Source: SKPH01 sp051748565 (GTDB lineage Bacteria > Bacillota > Dethiobacteria > DTU022). Taken from it: a DNA stretch of 16,777 nt. The translations under genes and the position numbers were made by a program. The notes under the pieces are model-generated. The model did not search any database and was not told the origin of the DNA. It was given only the letters and a program-made list of their open reading frames with translations. Each line of letters begins with the position of its first letter. Within the stretch, counting starts at the first letter, position 1. The stretch lies in assembly GCA_051748565.1 (NCBI GenBank), contig JBNJHN010000042.1:1-16777 (forward strand). Direction: 5' to 3'. Positions 1-6,486 of this stretch are shown piece by piece.

Positions 1-819
1 GGGCCGGACATCGACGACCGTGAAACCTTCCTGCACCGCCTTATCTGCTTCAGCGGCCTCATAAGGGATGGTTTTAACAAGATTTTTAATCAACTCCGGC
101 CCCTTGCGGTTGATCTCGGAACAGCGGGCAAAGTGGTCCGGCGCCGCCGGCATGTCGGTTAGCAGGTCTTTTTTGAAAGATTCCAGTTCTGTGTGCTGCA
201 GGGCGTAATTGAAGCGGCGCTCCACGCCGATGGTGCTCCACAGCTTCGCCGAAAGGGCCCTGCCGCAGAGTGAACCCATACCGTGGGCGGGATAGATTTC
301 GATATGGTCGGGCAGCTCTTTTAAGCGGTTCAGGCTGTTGAAGAGTTTTTCGGCCAGTTCCTCTTCGCGGTTGGGGAAAAGGTCCGGACGTCCCACATCA
401 CCGACCATCAGGGTGTCGCCGGTAAATAGAAGCACCGGTTCTTCCCCTCTTTCTAAATCGGTTACGAGGTAGACGGTGCAGTCGGGGGTGTGCCCGGGGG
501 TTTCAATCAGCTTGAACCGTAATTGGTCAATTTCAAATTCCTCGCCGTTGGCGAGGGCATGGTGGGGAAAAGTGCAGTTGGCAATTTCGGGGGCATATAT
601 TTTTGCCCCGGTGATATCGGCGAGTTCCATGTGGCCGGAAATAAAGTCGGCATGCAGATGGGTTTCAAGAACCCCCACTATCTCCATGCCAAATTCCTTG
701 GCCTTGTCCAGGTAAGCATCGATGTTTCGGACCGGGTCAACCACCACGCATTTGTTCCCAGTGCCGATTACGTAAGAACACTGCGCGATGCCCGGTGTGT
801 AAAGCTGTGCAAAATGCAT
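1..819 (-). CDS. Persulfide dioxygenase-like MBL-fold protein with C-terminal rhodanese domain (3' end cut by window)
   Basis: The reading frame opens at ATG 819 and runs 273 codons without a stop to base 1, so the C-terminus lies outside the window. A TCCCTCCT on the plus strand (825-832) supplies an AGGAGGGA ribosome binding site. Residues 1 to about 185 are a metallo-beta-lactamase fold: HLHADF at 54-59, PGH ending at H110, GD at D135 and PAHG with H179. H54, H110 and D135 match the iron-binding triad of ETHE1-type persulfide dioxygenases. Phe at 59, where hydrolases of the fold keep His, also fits that group rather than glyoxalase II. The last residues, VVDVRP, are the typical start of a rhodanese domain, so the full protein probably resembles CstB-type dioxygenase-sulfurtransferase fusions, which oxidise persulfide sulfur to sulfite or thiosulfate in the cytoplasm. 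The permease gene upstream (72-nt gap) is probably in the same operon. The MBL fold is certain; the substrate is inferred. Confidence 0.88.
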   Translation of the reverse strand, partial: MHFAQLYTPGIAQCSYVIGTGNKCVVVDPVRNIDAYLDKAKEFGMEIVGVLETHLHADFISGHMELADITGAKIYAPEIANCTFPHHALANGEEFEIDQLRFKLIETPGHTPDCTVYLVTDLERGEEPVLLFTGDTLMVGDVGRPDLFPNREEELAEKLFNSLNRLKELPDHIEIYPAHGMGSLCGRALSAKLWSTIGVERRFNYALQHTELESFKKDLLTDMPAAPDHFARCSEINRKGPELIKNLVKTIPYEAAEADKAVQEGFTVVDVRP

Positions 820-891
820 TAAAATCCCTCCTGTTAATTTATTTAAACTCTTAATCTATAAAACTTTCCTTTCTGATGCTAACTTATTTTA

Positions 892-2214
892 TTATTGCCA
901 GAAAAAATTTATAACTGCTGCTGCAGCCAGGCCGCAGCATAGAGTTAAAATCAGGCCGAAGCGCATTAATGAACGCACAGGGAAAGGAGCTTTACTCAGC
1001 ACCATCAGGACCGCCTGGTGGGTCGGAAGGATCAGGGTCAGGTTGGAGCCTGCCGCGACCGCCATCAGGGCTGCTGCTGTTTGCAGGCTGTTTCCCGCTG
1101 CCAGACCTACAGCCAGCGGGGCCATGAACACGGCAGAGGCGGAATTATTGATGGCATTGGAGAGGGCCGAGGCGACAAAGAATAAAATTAAGATCAGCCA
1201 GAATGGCGCCAGTCCTGCTGTATAGTGGCCCAGAAATGTTGATAAAATTTCCAGGGAACCGCTGTGTTCAAGGGTTTGCCCGATGCCCAGCATTGCCCCC
1301 AGGAAGAAAACAATTTTCAGGTCTACAGAGTCGTACGCGGCAGGCGGTTTTAATACGCCAAAAAGAATCAGGAGCAGGGTCGCTCCGCCGAAGCCGAAAG
1401 CAGGATGCAGCAGGCCGAAGCTAACGAGCAGCACTGCCAGGAGGATGGCAAAAAAAGTAACCTGCCGTTCCCTGGTAGCAAAGGGTGCAAAATGTATGGT
1501 TTCGTTCAAGTCCTGATCGCCAGTATTAAGCGACGGCTTATCAGCTGTTTTTACCTGCTTCGCCTCTTCTTCCTCATCTGCACAGCCGGCGCCGGGATCT
1601 ATCCCGCAGGTTTTGCACAGGAACCAGAGCAGCAGAGCGGTGGCAAGCATAGCCAGGCCGTGTGGGGCGTAGTCAAACATCTTGAAGGACTGCCCTGTTG
1701 ATGAAAACATGTAGGAGGCGATGATGATGTTTGGTGCGCTGCCGATTAAGGTTACAGTGCCCCCTAAAATTGAAGCCATGGCCAGCGGCAGGCCGAAAGT
1801 TCCCGGGCTGCACCCGGATCGCTTCGCCATTCTTACCGCCGTCGGCAGCATCAGGCCGACAGCGCCGACATTATTCATAAAAGCCGACATAAGCGATCCC
1901 ACGCCGGCAGTACTGATGATCTGTCCCCGCAGGCTTTGTGTTTTCCCCGCCAGCAGCTGCCCCAAACCGCGTAGAAGCCCGGAATTAATAATGCCCTGGC
2001 TGACAAAAAAAACAGCAATTATAGTCGCCAGGGCGGGATGGCCGAAGCCGGAAAAAATTATATTTGGCGGAGCAACCCCGGCTATACCCAGGATTAACAG
2101 GCCGCCCAACGCTGCTATTTCCATCCGGAAACGGCCGGAGGCGATCATGACCAAAACAATTAATAATACGCTCCAGGCCAGCAGCTGCTCTACCCCAAAG
2201 GACCACCCCTTCAT
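892..2214 (-). CDS. SLC13/DASS-type anion permease
   Basis: A 440-residue, strongly hydrophobic protein with about ten to twelve membrane segments in two homologous halves. Motifs typical of the divalent-anion/sodium symporter group (ion transporter superfamily) are present: FMNNVGAV at 112-119, GGTVTLIGSAPN at 151-162 in the first half, and SNAINNSASAV at 352-362 with GSNLTLILPTHQ at 389-400 in the second. It lacks the TrkA-C domains that many bacterial sulfur-anion permeases carry in the central loop; instead there is a hydrophilic loop, about residues 201-250, with an acidic DEEEE run and cysteines 200, 203 and 211. The start ATG 2214 has only a weak ribosome binding site, but an in-frame stop at 2245-2247 leaves no better choice. 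It lies upstream of the persulfide dioxygenase-like gene, so an inorganic sulfur anion (sulfate, thiosulfate or sulfite) is a fair guess for the substrate. A dicarboxylate or arsenite-type substrate cannot be excluded. Confidence 0.82.
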   Translation of the reverse strand: MKGWSFGVEQLLAWSVLLIVLVMIASGRFRMEIAALGGLLILGIAGVAPPNIIFSGFGHPALATIIAVFFVSQGIINSGLLRGLGQLLAGKTQSLRGQIISTAGVGSLMSAFMNNVGAVGLMLPTAVRMAKRSGCSPGTFGLPLAMASILGGTVTLIGSAPNIIIASYMFSSTGQSFKMFDYAPHGLAMLATALLLWFLCKTCGIDPGAGCADEEEEAKQVKTADKPSLNTGDQDLNETIHFAPFATRERQVTFFAILLAVLLVSFGLLHPAFGFGGATLLLILFGVLKPPAAYDSVDLKIVFFLGAMLGIGQTLEHSGSLEILSTFLGHYTAGLAPFWLILILFFVASALSNAINNSASAVFMAPLAVGLAAGNSLQTAAALMAVAAGSNLTLILPTHQAVLMVLSKAPFPVRSLMRFGLILTLCCGLAAAAVINFFWQ

Positions 2215-2257
2215 AAAATTAGCTTTTATTATTATATTATAAAATTATCACCTAATA

Positions 2258-2302
2258 AAGATGACTCGAAACGGATCTTCGTTATCCAATAAGTTTTGAT
2301 AA
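2258..2302. promoter_or_regulatory. Two weak dyads in the divergent control region
   Basis: In the 215-bp AT-rich region between the permease and the Rrf2 gene, AAGAT (2258-2262) faces ATCTT (2275-2279) over 12 bases, and TTATC (2282-2286) faces GATAA (2298-2302) over 11 bases. They lie on the permease side, upstream of TATAAT-like sequences read leftward at 2231-2241. They could be operator half-sites for the permease-dioxygenase unit, but five-base arms in AT-rich DNA can arise by chance. Confidence 0.25.
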
Positions 2303-2355
2303 AAAACTTTGCCGGGAAGCAGGATATTTGATTTTAGTATTGAAGTAAAGTATAG

Positions 2356-2380
2356 TAATAAGACAAATATAATCTTATTA
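2356..2380. promoter_or_regulatory. 7-11-7 inverted repeat enclosing a TATAAT, probable Rrf2 operator
   Basis: TAATAAG (2356-2362) and CTTATTA (2374-2380) form a perfect inverted repeat with an 11-base spacer. The spacer contains TATAAT at 2368-2373, a perfect -10 box about 57 bases before the Rrf2 start codon. There is no good -35 hexamer at 17 bases; a TTGAAG lies too far upstream at 2340-2345. A dyad over the -10 box in front of a regulator gene fits autorepression by an Rrf2 dimer, and would also control hcp downstream. The dyad is seen; its use is inferred. Confidence 0.5.
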
Positions 2381-2429
2381 GTTTTGTTTTATTAAATCAG
2401 GTCGGAAAGACAGGAGTTGAATTGGTTAA

Positions 2430-2858
2430 ATGCAGATAACGCGACAGAGCGAATATGCTATCCGGGCCCTAATGGAATTAGCCGCCGCCCCTGAAGGGGC
2501 GGTAATCCAGAGCCGGTCAATTGCTGAAAAGCACCGGCTTCCTGAAAAATTCCTTAATAAAACGATCCAGATCCTGGTCCGGGCCGGTTACATCAAGACC
2601 CTGAGGGGGATGAAGGGGGGAATCAGGCTCACTGTTGACCCGGGTAATATAACCATTGCCGATGTAATTCAGGCTATCGAGGGAAAAATTGCTTTGAACC
2701 CCTGCCTGGCGGAAAGCTATTTCTGTGAAAACAGCTCTTCCTGCCGGGTGCATGGTATCTTAAAGCGGGCCCAGGATGCCATGATTGCTGAATTGAGCAA
2801 AGAAACTCTTGCCGACCTGGTAAGAGAAGATAGGAAGGCAGCAGTTGCTAACCAATAA
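2430..2858 (+). CDS. Rrf2-family transcriptional regulator with three-cysteine Fe-S motif
   Basis: A 142-residue protein with the standard Rrf2 layout. The N-terminus MQITRQSEYAIRALMEL is the first helix; a winged helix-turn-helix spans about residues 26-66 (SRSIAEKHRLPEKFLNKTIQ is the recognition part and GGIRL the wing); a dimerisation helix follows. Cys92, Cys99 and Cys105 lie in the loop that holds the cluster in IscR, NsrR and RsrR, with spacing C-x6-C-x5-C. The family binds DNA as dimers and senses iron-sulfur status, nitric oxide or redox state through this cluster. ATG 2430 is the only possible start in this stretch because an in-frame TAA precedes it directly; an AGGAG at 2412-2416 is rather far (13 bases). 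hcp begins 19 bases after the stop, so the two are surely cotranscribed, which favours an NsrR-like nitric-oxide-sensing role over an IscR role. CymR-type regulators lack this cysteine set. Confidence 0.9.
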   Translation: MQITRQSEYAIRALMELAAAPEGAVIQSRSIAEKHRLPEKFLNKTIQILVRAGYIKTLRGMKGGIRLTVDPGNITIADVIQAIEGKIALNPCLAESYFCENSSSCRVHGILKRAQDAMIAELSKETLADLVREDRKAAVANQ

Positions 2859-2877
2859 TTAATCAGGAGGGATTTGC

Positions 2878-4506
2878 ATGTTTTGTAACCAGTGTGAACA
2901 GACCGCAAAAGGAGAAGGATGTACCGTCAGGGGCGTCTGCGGTAAAAGCCACGAAGTGGCTACACTGCAGGATATTTTGGGCCAGGTCCTCAAAAGCCTT
3001 GCTCTCTATGCCCATGAAGGGCGCCGGGTTGGCCTGGTCGATGGCAAAGTAAACCGCTTTACTGCCGAAGCTTTATTTTCCACACTGACCAACGTTAACT
3101 TCGATCAGGATCGTTTTGTCGAATATATCAACGAAGCGGCCGGATTAAGAGATGACCTGAAGAAGAGGGTAAAAGAGGCGGGAGGCAATGTCGATTTTTC
3201 CGCTCCTGCTGCCGATCTGCAGCCTGCTGAAGGACTGGAAGCAATGATTAAGCAGGGTGAAGAACTCGGTCAACCCTGGAGCAAGGATGTCCCTGAGGAT
3301 ATTGCTTCCCTGCAGCGGACTATGTATTTCGGCATAAAGGGGATCTCGGCCTATGCCCATCATGCCGCTGTTTTAGGCCGGGAGGACGATGCCATATACG
3401 CATTTCTGCATGAAGGGCTTGCCGCACTCAGCAATCCTGGCCTTTCCATGGATGACTGGCTGGGACTGGTATTAAAATGCGGTGAGATAAACCTTAAAAC
3501 AATGGAGCTGCTCGATGCTGCCAATACGGGTGTTTTCGGAAGCCCTGTTCCGACAGAGGTGCCTCTCGGCCACAAAGCAGGAAAATGTATTCTCGTTTCC
3601 GGCCACGACCTGCATGATTTGAAAATGATTTTGGAGCAGACAGAAGGTAAGGGCATCTTTGTTTACACCCACGGTGAAATGCTCCCGGCTCACGGATACC
3701 CTGAGTTGAAGAAGCACAAGCATCTTTACGGCAACTATGGATCTGCATGGCAGAACCAGCAGAAGGAATTTCCCCACTTTCCGGGGCCGATTGTTATGAC
3801 CACCAACTGCATCCGGGAACCGAAGGAGCAGTACTTTGCCAGTATCTACACCCGCGAAGTAGTCGGGTGGCCCGGGGCGGCGCATATTGAAGGCGATGAC
3901 TACAGCGCAGTAATCGAGAAAGCCCTGGCCATGCCCGGCTTTACGGAAGATGAAGACAAGGGCAGTGTGACGGTTGGTTTTGCCCATGATGCCGTAATGG
4001 GCGTTGCCGACAAGGTTATTGCAGCGGTCAAGAGCGGGGCTGTTAAGCACATCTACCTGGTGGCCGGCTGCGACGGGGCCAAGCCGGGACGCAACTACTA
4101 CACCGAGTTTGTCGAAAAGACTCCGCCGGATACCCTGGTGCTGACCCTGGCCTGCGGCAAGTACCGTTTCTACGATCAGCAGCTGGGCGATATCGGCGGT
4201 ATACCGAGGCTGCTTGATATGGGCCAGTGCAACGATGCCTATTCGGCAATCAAGGTCGCAGCGGCGCTTTCTGAAGCTTTCGAACTTGACATAAATGACC
4301 TGCCGCTGTCGCTGATCATATCCTGGTACGAGCAGAAAGCGGTGGCGATTTTACTGACCCTGCTTTACCTGGGTCTGAAAGATATCCGCCTTGGGCCCAG
4401 CCTGCCGGCCTTTATTACACCGAACGTGCTAAACGTTTTAGTTGAAAAATTTAATATCATGCCTATCGGTAACCCTGAAGAAGACCTGGTCGCAACCCTT
4501 AAGTAA
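2878..4506 (+). CDS. hcp: Hybrid cluster protein, class I (hydroxylamine reductase family)
   Basis: A 542-residue protein, close to the usual 540-555 for class I. Cys3, Cys6, Cys15 and Cys21 at the N-terminus (C-x2-C-x8-C-x5-C) are the pattern that holds a [4Fe-4S] cluster in the Desulfovibrio-type enzyme; the enterobacterial class II spacing is longer. Probable ligands of the hybrid 4Fe-2S-2O cluster are all present: His243 (SGHDLHD), Glu267 (THGEMLPAH), Cys311 (TTNCI), Cys398 (AGCDGAKPGR, the persulfide cysteine), Cys426 (ACGKYRF), Cys451 (GQCND), Glu485 and Lys487 (WYEQKA). The family reduces nitric oxide or hydroxylamine and acts as a protein S-nitrosylase in the anaerobic cytoplasm. AGGAGG at 2866-2871 gives a good ribosome binding site. 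It is the second gene after the Rrf2 regulator. No hcr-type reductase gene follows. A GC-rich REP-like hairpin directly after the stop probably ends the transcript. Confidence 0.97.
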   Translation: MFCNQCEQTAKGEGCTVRGVCGKSHEVATLQDILGQVLKSLALYAHEGRRVGLVDGKVNRFTAEALFSTLTNVNFDQDRFVEYINEAAGLRDDLKKRVKEAGGNVDFSAPAADLQPAEGLEAMIKQGEELGQPWSKDVPEDIASLQRTMYFGIKGISAYAHHAAVLGREDDAIYAFLHEGLAALSNPGLSMDDWLGLVLKCGEINLKTMELLDAANTGVFGSPVPTEVPLGHKAGKCILVSGHDLHDLKMILEQTEGKGIFVYTHGEMLPAHGYPELKKHKHLYGNYGSAWQNQQKEFPHFPGPIVMTTNCIREPKEQYFASIYTREVVGWPGAAHIEGDDYSAVIEKALAMPGFTEDEDKGSVTVGFAHDAVMGVADKVIAAVKSGAVKHIYLVAGCDGAKPGRNYYTEFVEKTPPDTLVLTLACGKYRFYDQQLGDIGGIPRLLDMGQCNDAYSAIKVAAALSEAFELDINDLPLSLIISWYEQKAVAILLTLLYLGLKDIRLGPSLPAFITPNVLNVLVEKFNIMPIGNPEEDLVATLK

Positions 4507-4557
4507 AATGTGATGCGGGGACGGGGTACCTGTCACACTATTGGGTGCCGTCCCCGC
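4507..4557 (+). repeat. REP-like repeat, complete copy with 10-bp hairpin, probable hcp terminator
   Basis: The stem GCGGGGACGG (4515-4524) pairs perfectly with CCGTCCCCGC (4548-4557) over a 23-base loop that contains the palindrome GGTACC and the sequence TGTCACA; a GTGA precedes the left arm. A short T-rich stretch (CTTTAATTT) follows. The first 29 bases (4507-4535) recur almost unchanged at 5604-5631. GGGGACGG...CCGTCCCC stems with TGTCAC in the loop resemble the REP/RAYT-type elements common in clostridial genomes. The copy begins at the hcp stop codon, so it may also work as a terminator. It is in the same orientation as the second copy. Confidence 0.75.
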
Positions 4558-4588
4558 TTTAATTTCATTCAGATGAGGTAGTTTAAAT

Positions 4589-5605
4589 ATGAAACTTGAA
4601 GGAAATTGTCAAACCACGGCCATGGGCATAATGCCCCACACCGATGTTGATAAGGCACTGGAGCTGGCCCTGACCCTTGATATACCTTACTGGCCGCAGC
4701 TGCCGAAAGTAAATTATTTTGAAGATATGTATGCTCAGATATCTGAACATTTTCCCGGGATTACTGTCGATCCGGCAAAACGGGAGATCCGCTTTTCGCT
4801 CAACCGGTTTTATGAAGACCTGGAAGAGTTTCTGCTGCACTGGGAAGAGGAGGCATATTTCAGGCTGTCACCCGAATATTCGGTAGTATTCCACCGCTTC
4901 CTCGAACAGGATCTCAGCAGTTACAAGTATATCCGGGGCCAGAGCATCGGTCCTGTCAGCTACGGATTGAAGATTTTAGATGAAAATAACAAGCCGATGA
5001 TTTATTACGAAGAAGTCCGGCAGACCGTGTTTGATTTTGTTTCCAAAAAGCTGCAGGCCCAGTTGGGCGAGATGCAGGAAGTTCACCCCGGTGCTTTTGC
5101 CTGGGTTGACGAACCGGGCCTGGAGATGATCTTTATGGCCATTACGGGGTATACCAGCGAAAGGGCCAGTGAAGACTACCGTGCTTTCCTGGAAACATTT
5201 CCGGGCCCCCGGGGGGTGCACCTGTGCGGTAACCCTGATTGGTCATTTTTGCTGCAGATGGAACTTGATGTCCTTTCCCTGGATGTTTTTGCCCGCGGTC
5301 ACATCTTCACCCGCTATAAAGACGATATCAGGTCTTTTCTCGATCGCGGCGGAATTATTTCCTGGGGAATAACGCCAACTTTAGCTGAAGAATTTGAGAA
5401 GGAAAATGTGCAGTCCATGATCGATACCCTTGACGGCCTCTGGAGGAGCCTTGATCAGGCAGGTATTCCCCTCGAGCAGATCTTAAAGCAGGCCTGGCTG
5501 GCCCCGGCCCGCTGCTGCCTGGTTAACCAGGACGGGGAAGAAACGGTAGCCAAATCATTCCGGATGCTGCAGGAAGTAGCCGACCATTTCAAATCAGAAC
5601 TGTAA
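4589..5605 (+). CDS. Stand-alone MetE/UROD-superfamily methyltransferase-like protein
   Basis: A 338-residue protein matching only the C-terminal catalytic TIM barrel of cobalamin-independent methionine synthase, about half the length of full MetE, which has an N-terminal copy that binds polyglutamyl folate. Visible marks are MPHTD near 15-19, WVDEPGLEM at 172-180 (substrate-binding strand), HLCGNPDW at 211-218 with His211 and Cys213 as probable zinc ligands, and ARCCL with Cys309/Cys310 where MetE has its last zinc cysteine. Short MetE-like proteins of anaerobes and archaea (core-MetE) are thought to take the methyl group from a corrinoid protein or another donor rather than from folate. Whether this one makes methionine is not shown; no corrinoid protein or methionine gene is adjacent. 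A TGAGG at 4574-4578 lies ahead of ATG 4589. The gene is bounded on both sides by REP-like repeats. Confidence 0.8.
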   Translation: MKLEGNCQTTAMGIMPHTDVDKALELALTLDIPYWPQLPKVNYFEDMYAQISEHFPGITVDPAKREIRFSLNRFYEDLEEFLLHWEEEAYFRLSPEYSVVFHRFLEQDLSSYKYIRGQSIGPVSYGLKILDENNKPMIYYEEVRQTVFDFVSKKLQAQLGEMQEVHPGAFAWVDEPGLEMIFMAITGYTSERASEDYRAFLETFPGPRGVHLCGNPDWSFLLQMELDVLSLDVFARGHIFTRYKDDIRSFLDRGGIISWGITPTLAEEFEKENVQSMIDTLDGLWRSLDQAGIPLEQILKQAWLAPARCCLVNQDGEETVAKSFRMLQEVADHFKSEL

Positions 5606-5631
5606 TGTGACGGGGGACGGGGTACCTGTCA
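5604..5631 (+). repeat. REP-like repeat, truncated second copy
   Basis: These 28 bases match 4507-4535 apart from a small change (GC for CG plus one missing base); the last 19 bases, GGGGACGGGGTACCTGTCA (5613-5631), are identical in both copies. The right half with the pairing arm CCGTCCCC is absent, so no hairpin forms. The copy fills the entire gap between the convergent methyltransferase and HAD phosphatase genes; its final TCA is the TGA stop of the phosphatase on the minus strand. Confidence 0.8.
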
Positions 5632-6285
5632 AATTTTTAGCAGGAATTCTGTCAGTTCCGGAACGGAGTGGATAAAATGGGTGGGTTCTGCTGCAGTCAG
5701 TTCGGTGATTGAGCCGTAACCGTAAGTAACGGCAATTGAGTCTAAATCGCAGGCCCGGGCGCCCCTGATGTCGTGTTTGCGGTCGCCGACCATCACGCTC
5801 TCCTTTTTATCGAGCGTGCTGTTGTTTTTCAGGATGTAATCGATTACTTCGTTTTTTTCCACCCTGGTGCCGTCGAGATTGCTTCCGGCTATTGTGATAA
5901 AGTAGCGGTCGACATTGAAATGCTGCAGCACCTTTTCAGCAAATATTGTCGGCTTGGAGGTAGCTACGAACAGTTTTACACCGCTCCTGTCGAGTGACTC
6001 CAACATTTCCGGGACTGAAGGGTAAAGCCTGTTTTCATAGATCCCTTTTCTCCGGTAGTATTCGCGGTAGTATTCGACCGCCTGCAGTGCCTTGGTTTTA
6101 CTGAAGCCGTAGTTGTTTTCGAACGACCATGACAGCGGCGGGCCGACAAAAAATTTTAATTCCTCTTCGGTTGCTTCAATACCGTATTTCTTTAAGGCAT
6201 ACTGCACAGACCTGGTTACACCGTCTGCTGAATCGGTCAGGGTGCCGTCGAGATCAAACAAAATATTCTTATAGCGGAAGCTCAT
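5629..6285 (-). CDS. HAD-superfamily phosphatase (phosphoglycolate phosphatase-like)
   Basis: A 218-residue protein with all four HAD motifs: DLDGTLTDS with nucleophile Asp11 and acid/base Asp13; VATSK with Thr109/Ser110; Lys144; and VGDRKHD with Asp168 and Asp172 for magnesium. Residues about 18-85 are a helical C1 cap with GPPL, as in the PGP/Gph and PpaX group. The usual reaction is removal of phosphate from a small metabolite such as phosphoglycolate, a 5'-nucleotide or a sugar phosphate; the substrate cannot be read from the sequence. ATG 6285 has GGAG at 6297-6300 on its upstream side. It is a single-gene unit, convergent with the methyltransferase (23 bases between stops) and divergent from the MATE gene. 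Its TGA stop is contributed by the REP-like repeat, so the extreme C-terminus (FLLKI) may have been set by that insertion. Confidence 0.9.
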   Translation of the reverse strand: MSFRYKNILFDLDGTLTDSADGVTRSVQYALKKYGIEATEEELKFFVGPPLSWSFENNYGFSKTKALQAVEYYREYYRRKGIYENRLYPSVPEMLESLDRSGVKLFVATSKPTIFAEKVLQHFNVDRYFITIAGSNLDGTRVEKNEVIDYILKNNSTLDKKESVMVGDRKHDIRGARACDLDSIAVTYGYGSITELTAAEPTHFIHSVPELTEFLLKI

Positions 6286-6402
6286 ATTATTCCCATCTCC
6301 AACCGGCTATTTTCCTCTCCTTATTATTATTAGCTTCCGGCCTGCTCATATCCTGCCCGCCCTGACAGGTAGTTCTCTTATCTGTCTTATTTTTAACACC
6401 CC

Positions 6403-6436
6403 TTGCCCGGCTTTCCATTTAGACGTAAAATGGAAA
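6403..6436 (+). promoter_or_regulatory. Probable sigma-A promoter of the MATE gene overlapped by a 9-7-9 operator dyad
   Basis: TTGCCC (6403-6408) and TAAAAT (6426-6431) stand exactly 17 bases apart, a good vegetative promoter. TTTCCATTT (6412-6420) and AAATGGAAA (6428-6436) form a perfect inverted repeat with a 7-base spacer that covers the spacer and the -10 box. This is the arrangement expected for a repressor dimer of the TetR or MarR kind, both common controllers of drug exporters. No regulator gene lies beside it in this window. A weaker GACAG/CTGTC pair (6364-6386) lies upstream. Confidence 0.55.
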
Positions 6437-6486
6437 CGTGCTTGTTTGATCATCGGTTCCGCAGATTTGGAGGTAGTAAGGCTTAA

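Noticed and set aside
1721..2242. 173-residue open frame on the plus strand
   Set aside because: It lies fully opposite the permease, has a proline- and arginine-rich shadow composition, and no ribosome binding site.
3472..4050. 192-residue open frame on the minus strand
   Set aside because: It is antisense to hcp, whose full set of cluster ligands is intact; composition is that of a shadow frame.
6415..6424. CCATTTAGAC shared by the MATE promoter and by the region before the 55-residue gene near 16666
   Set aside because: A single 10-base match without the dyad partner at the second site is within chance.
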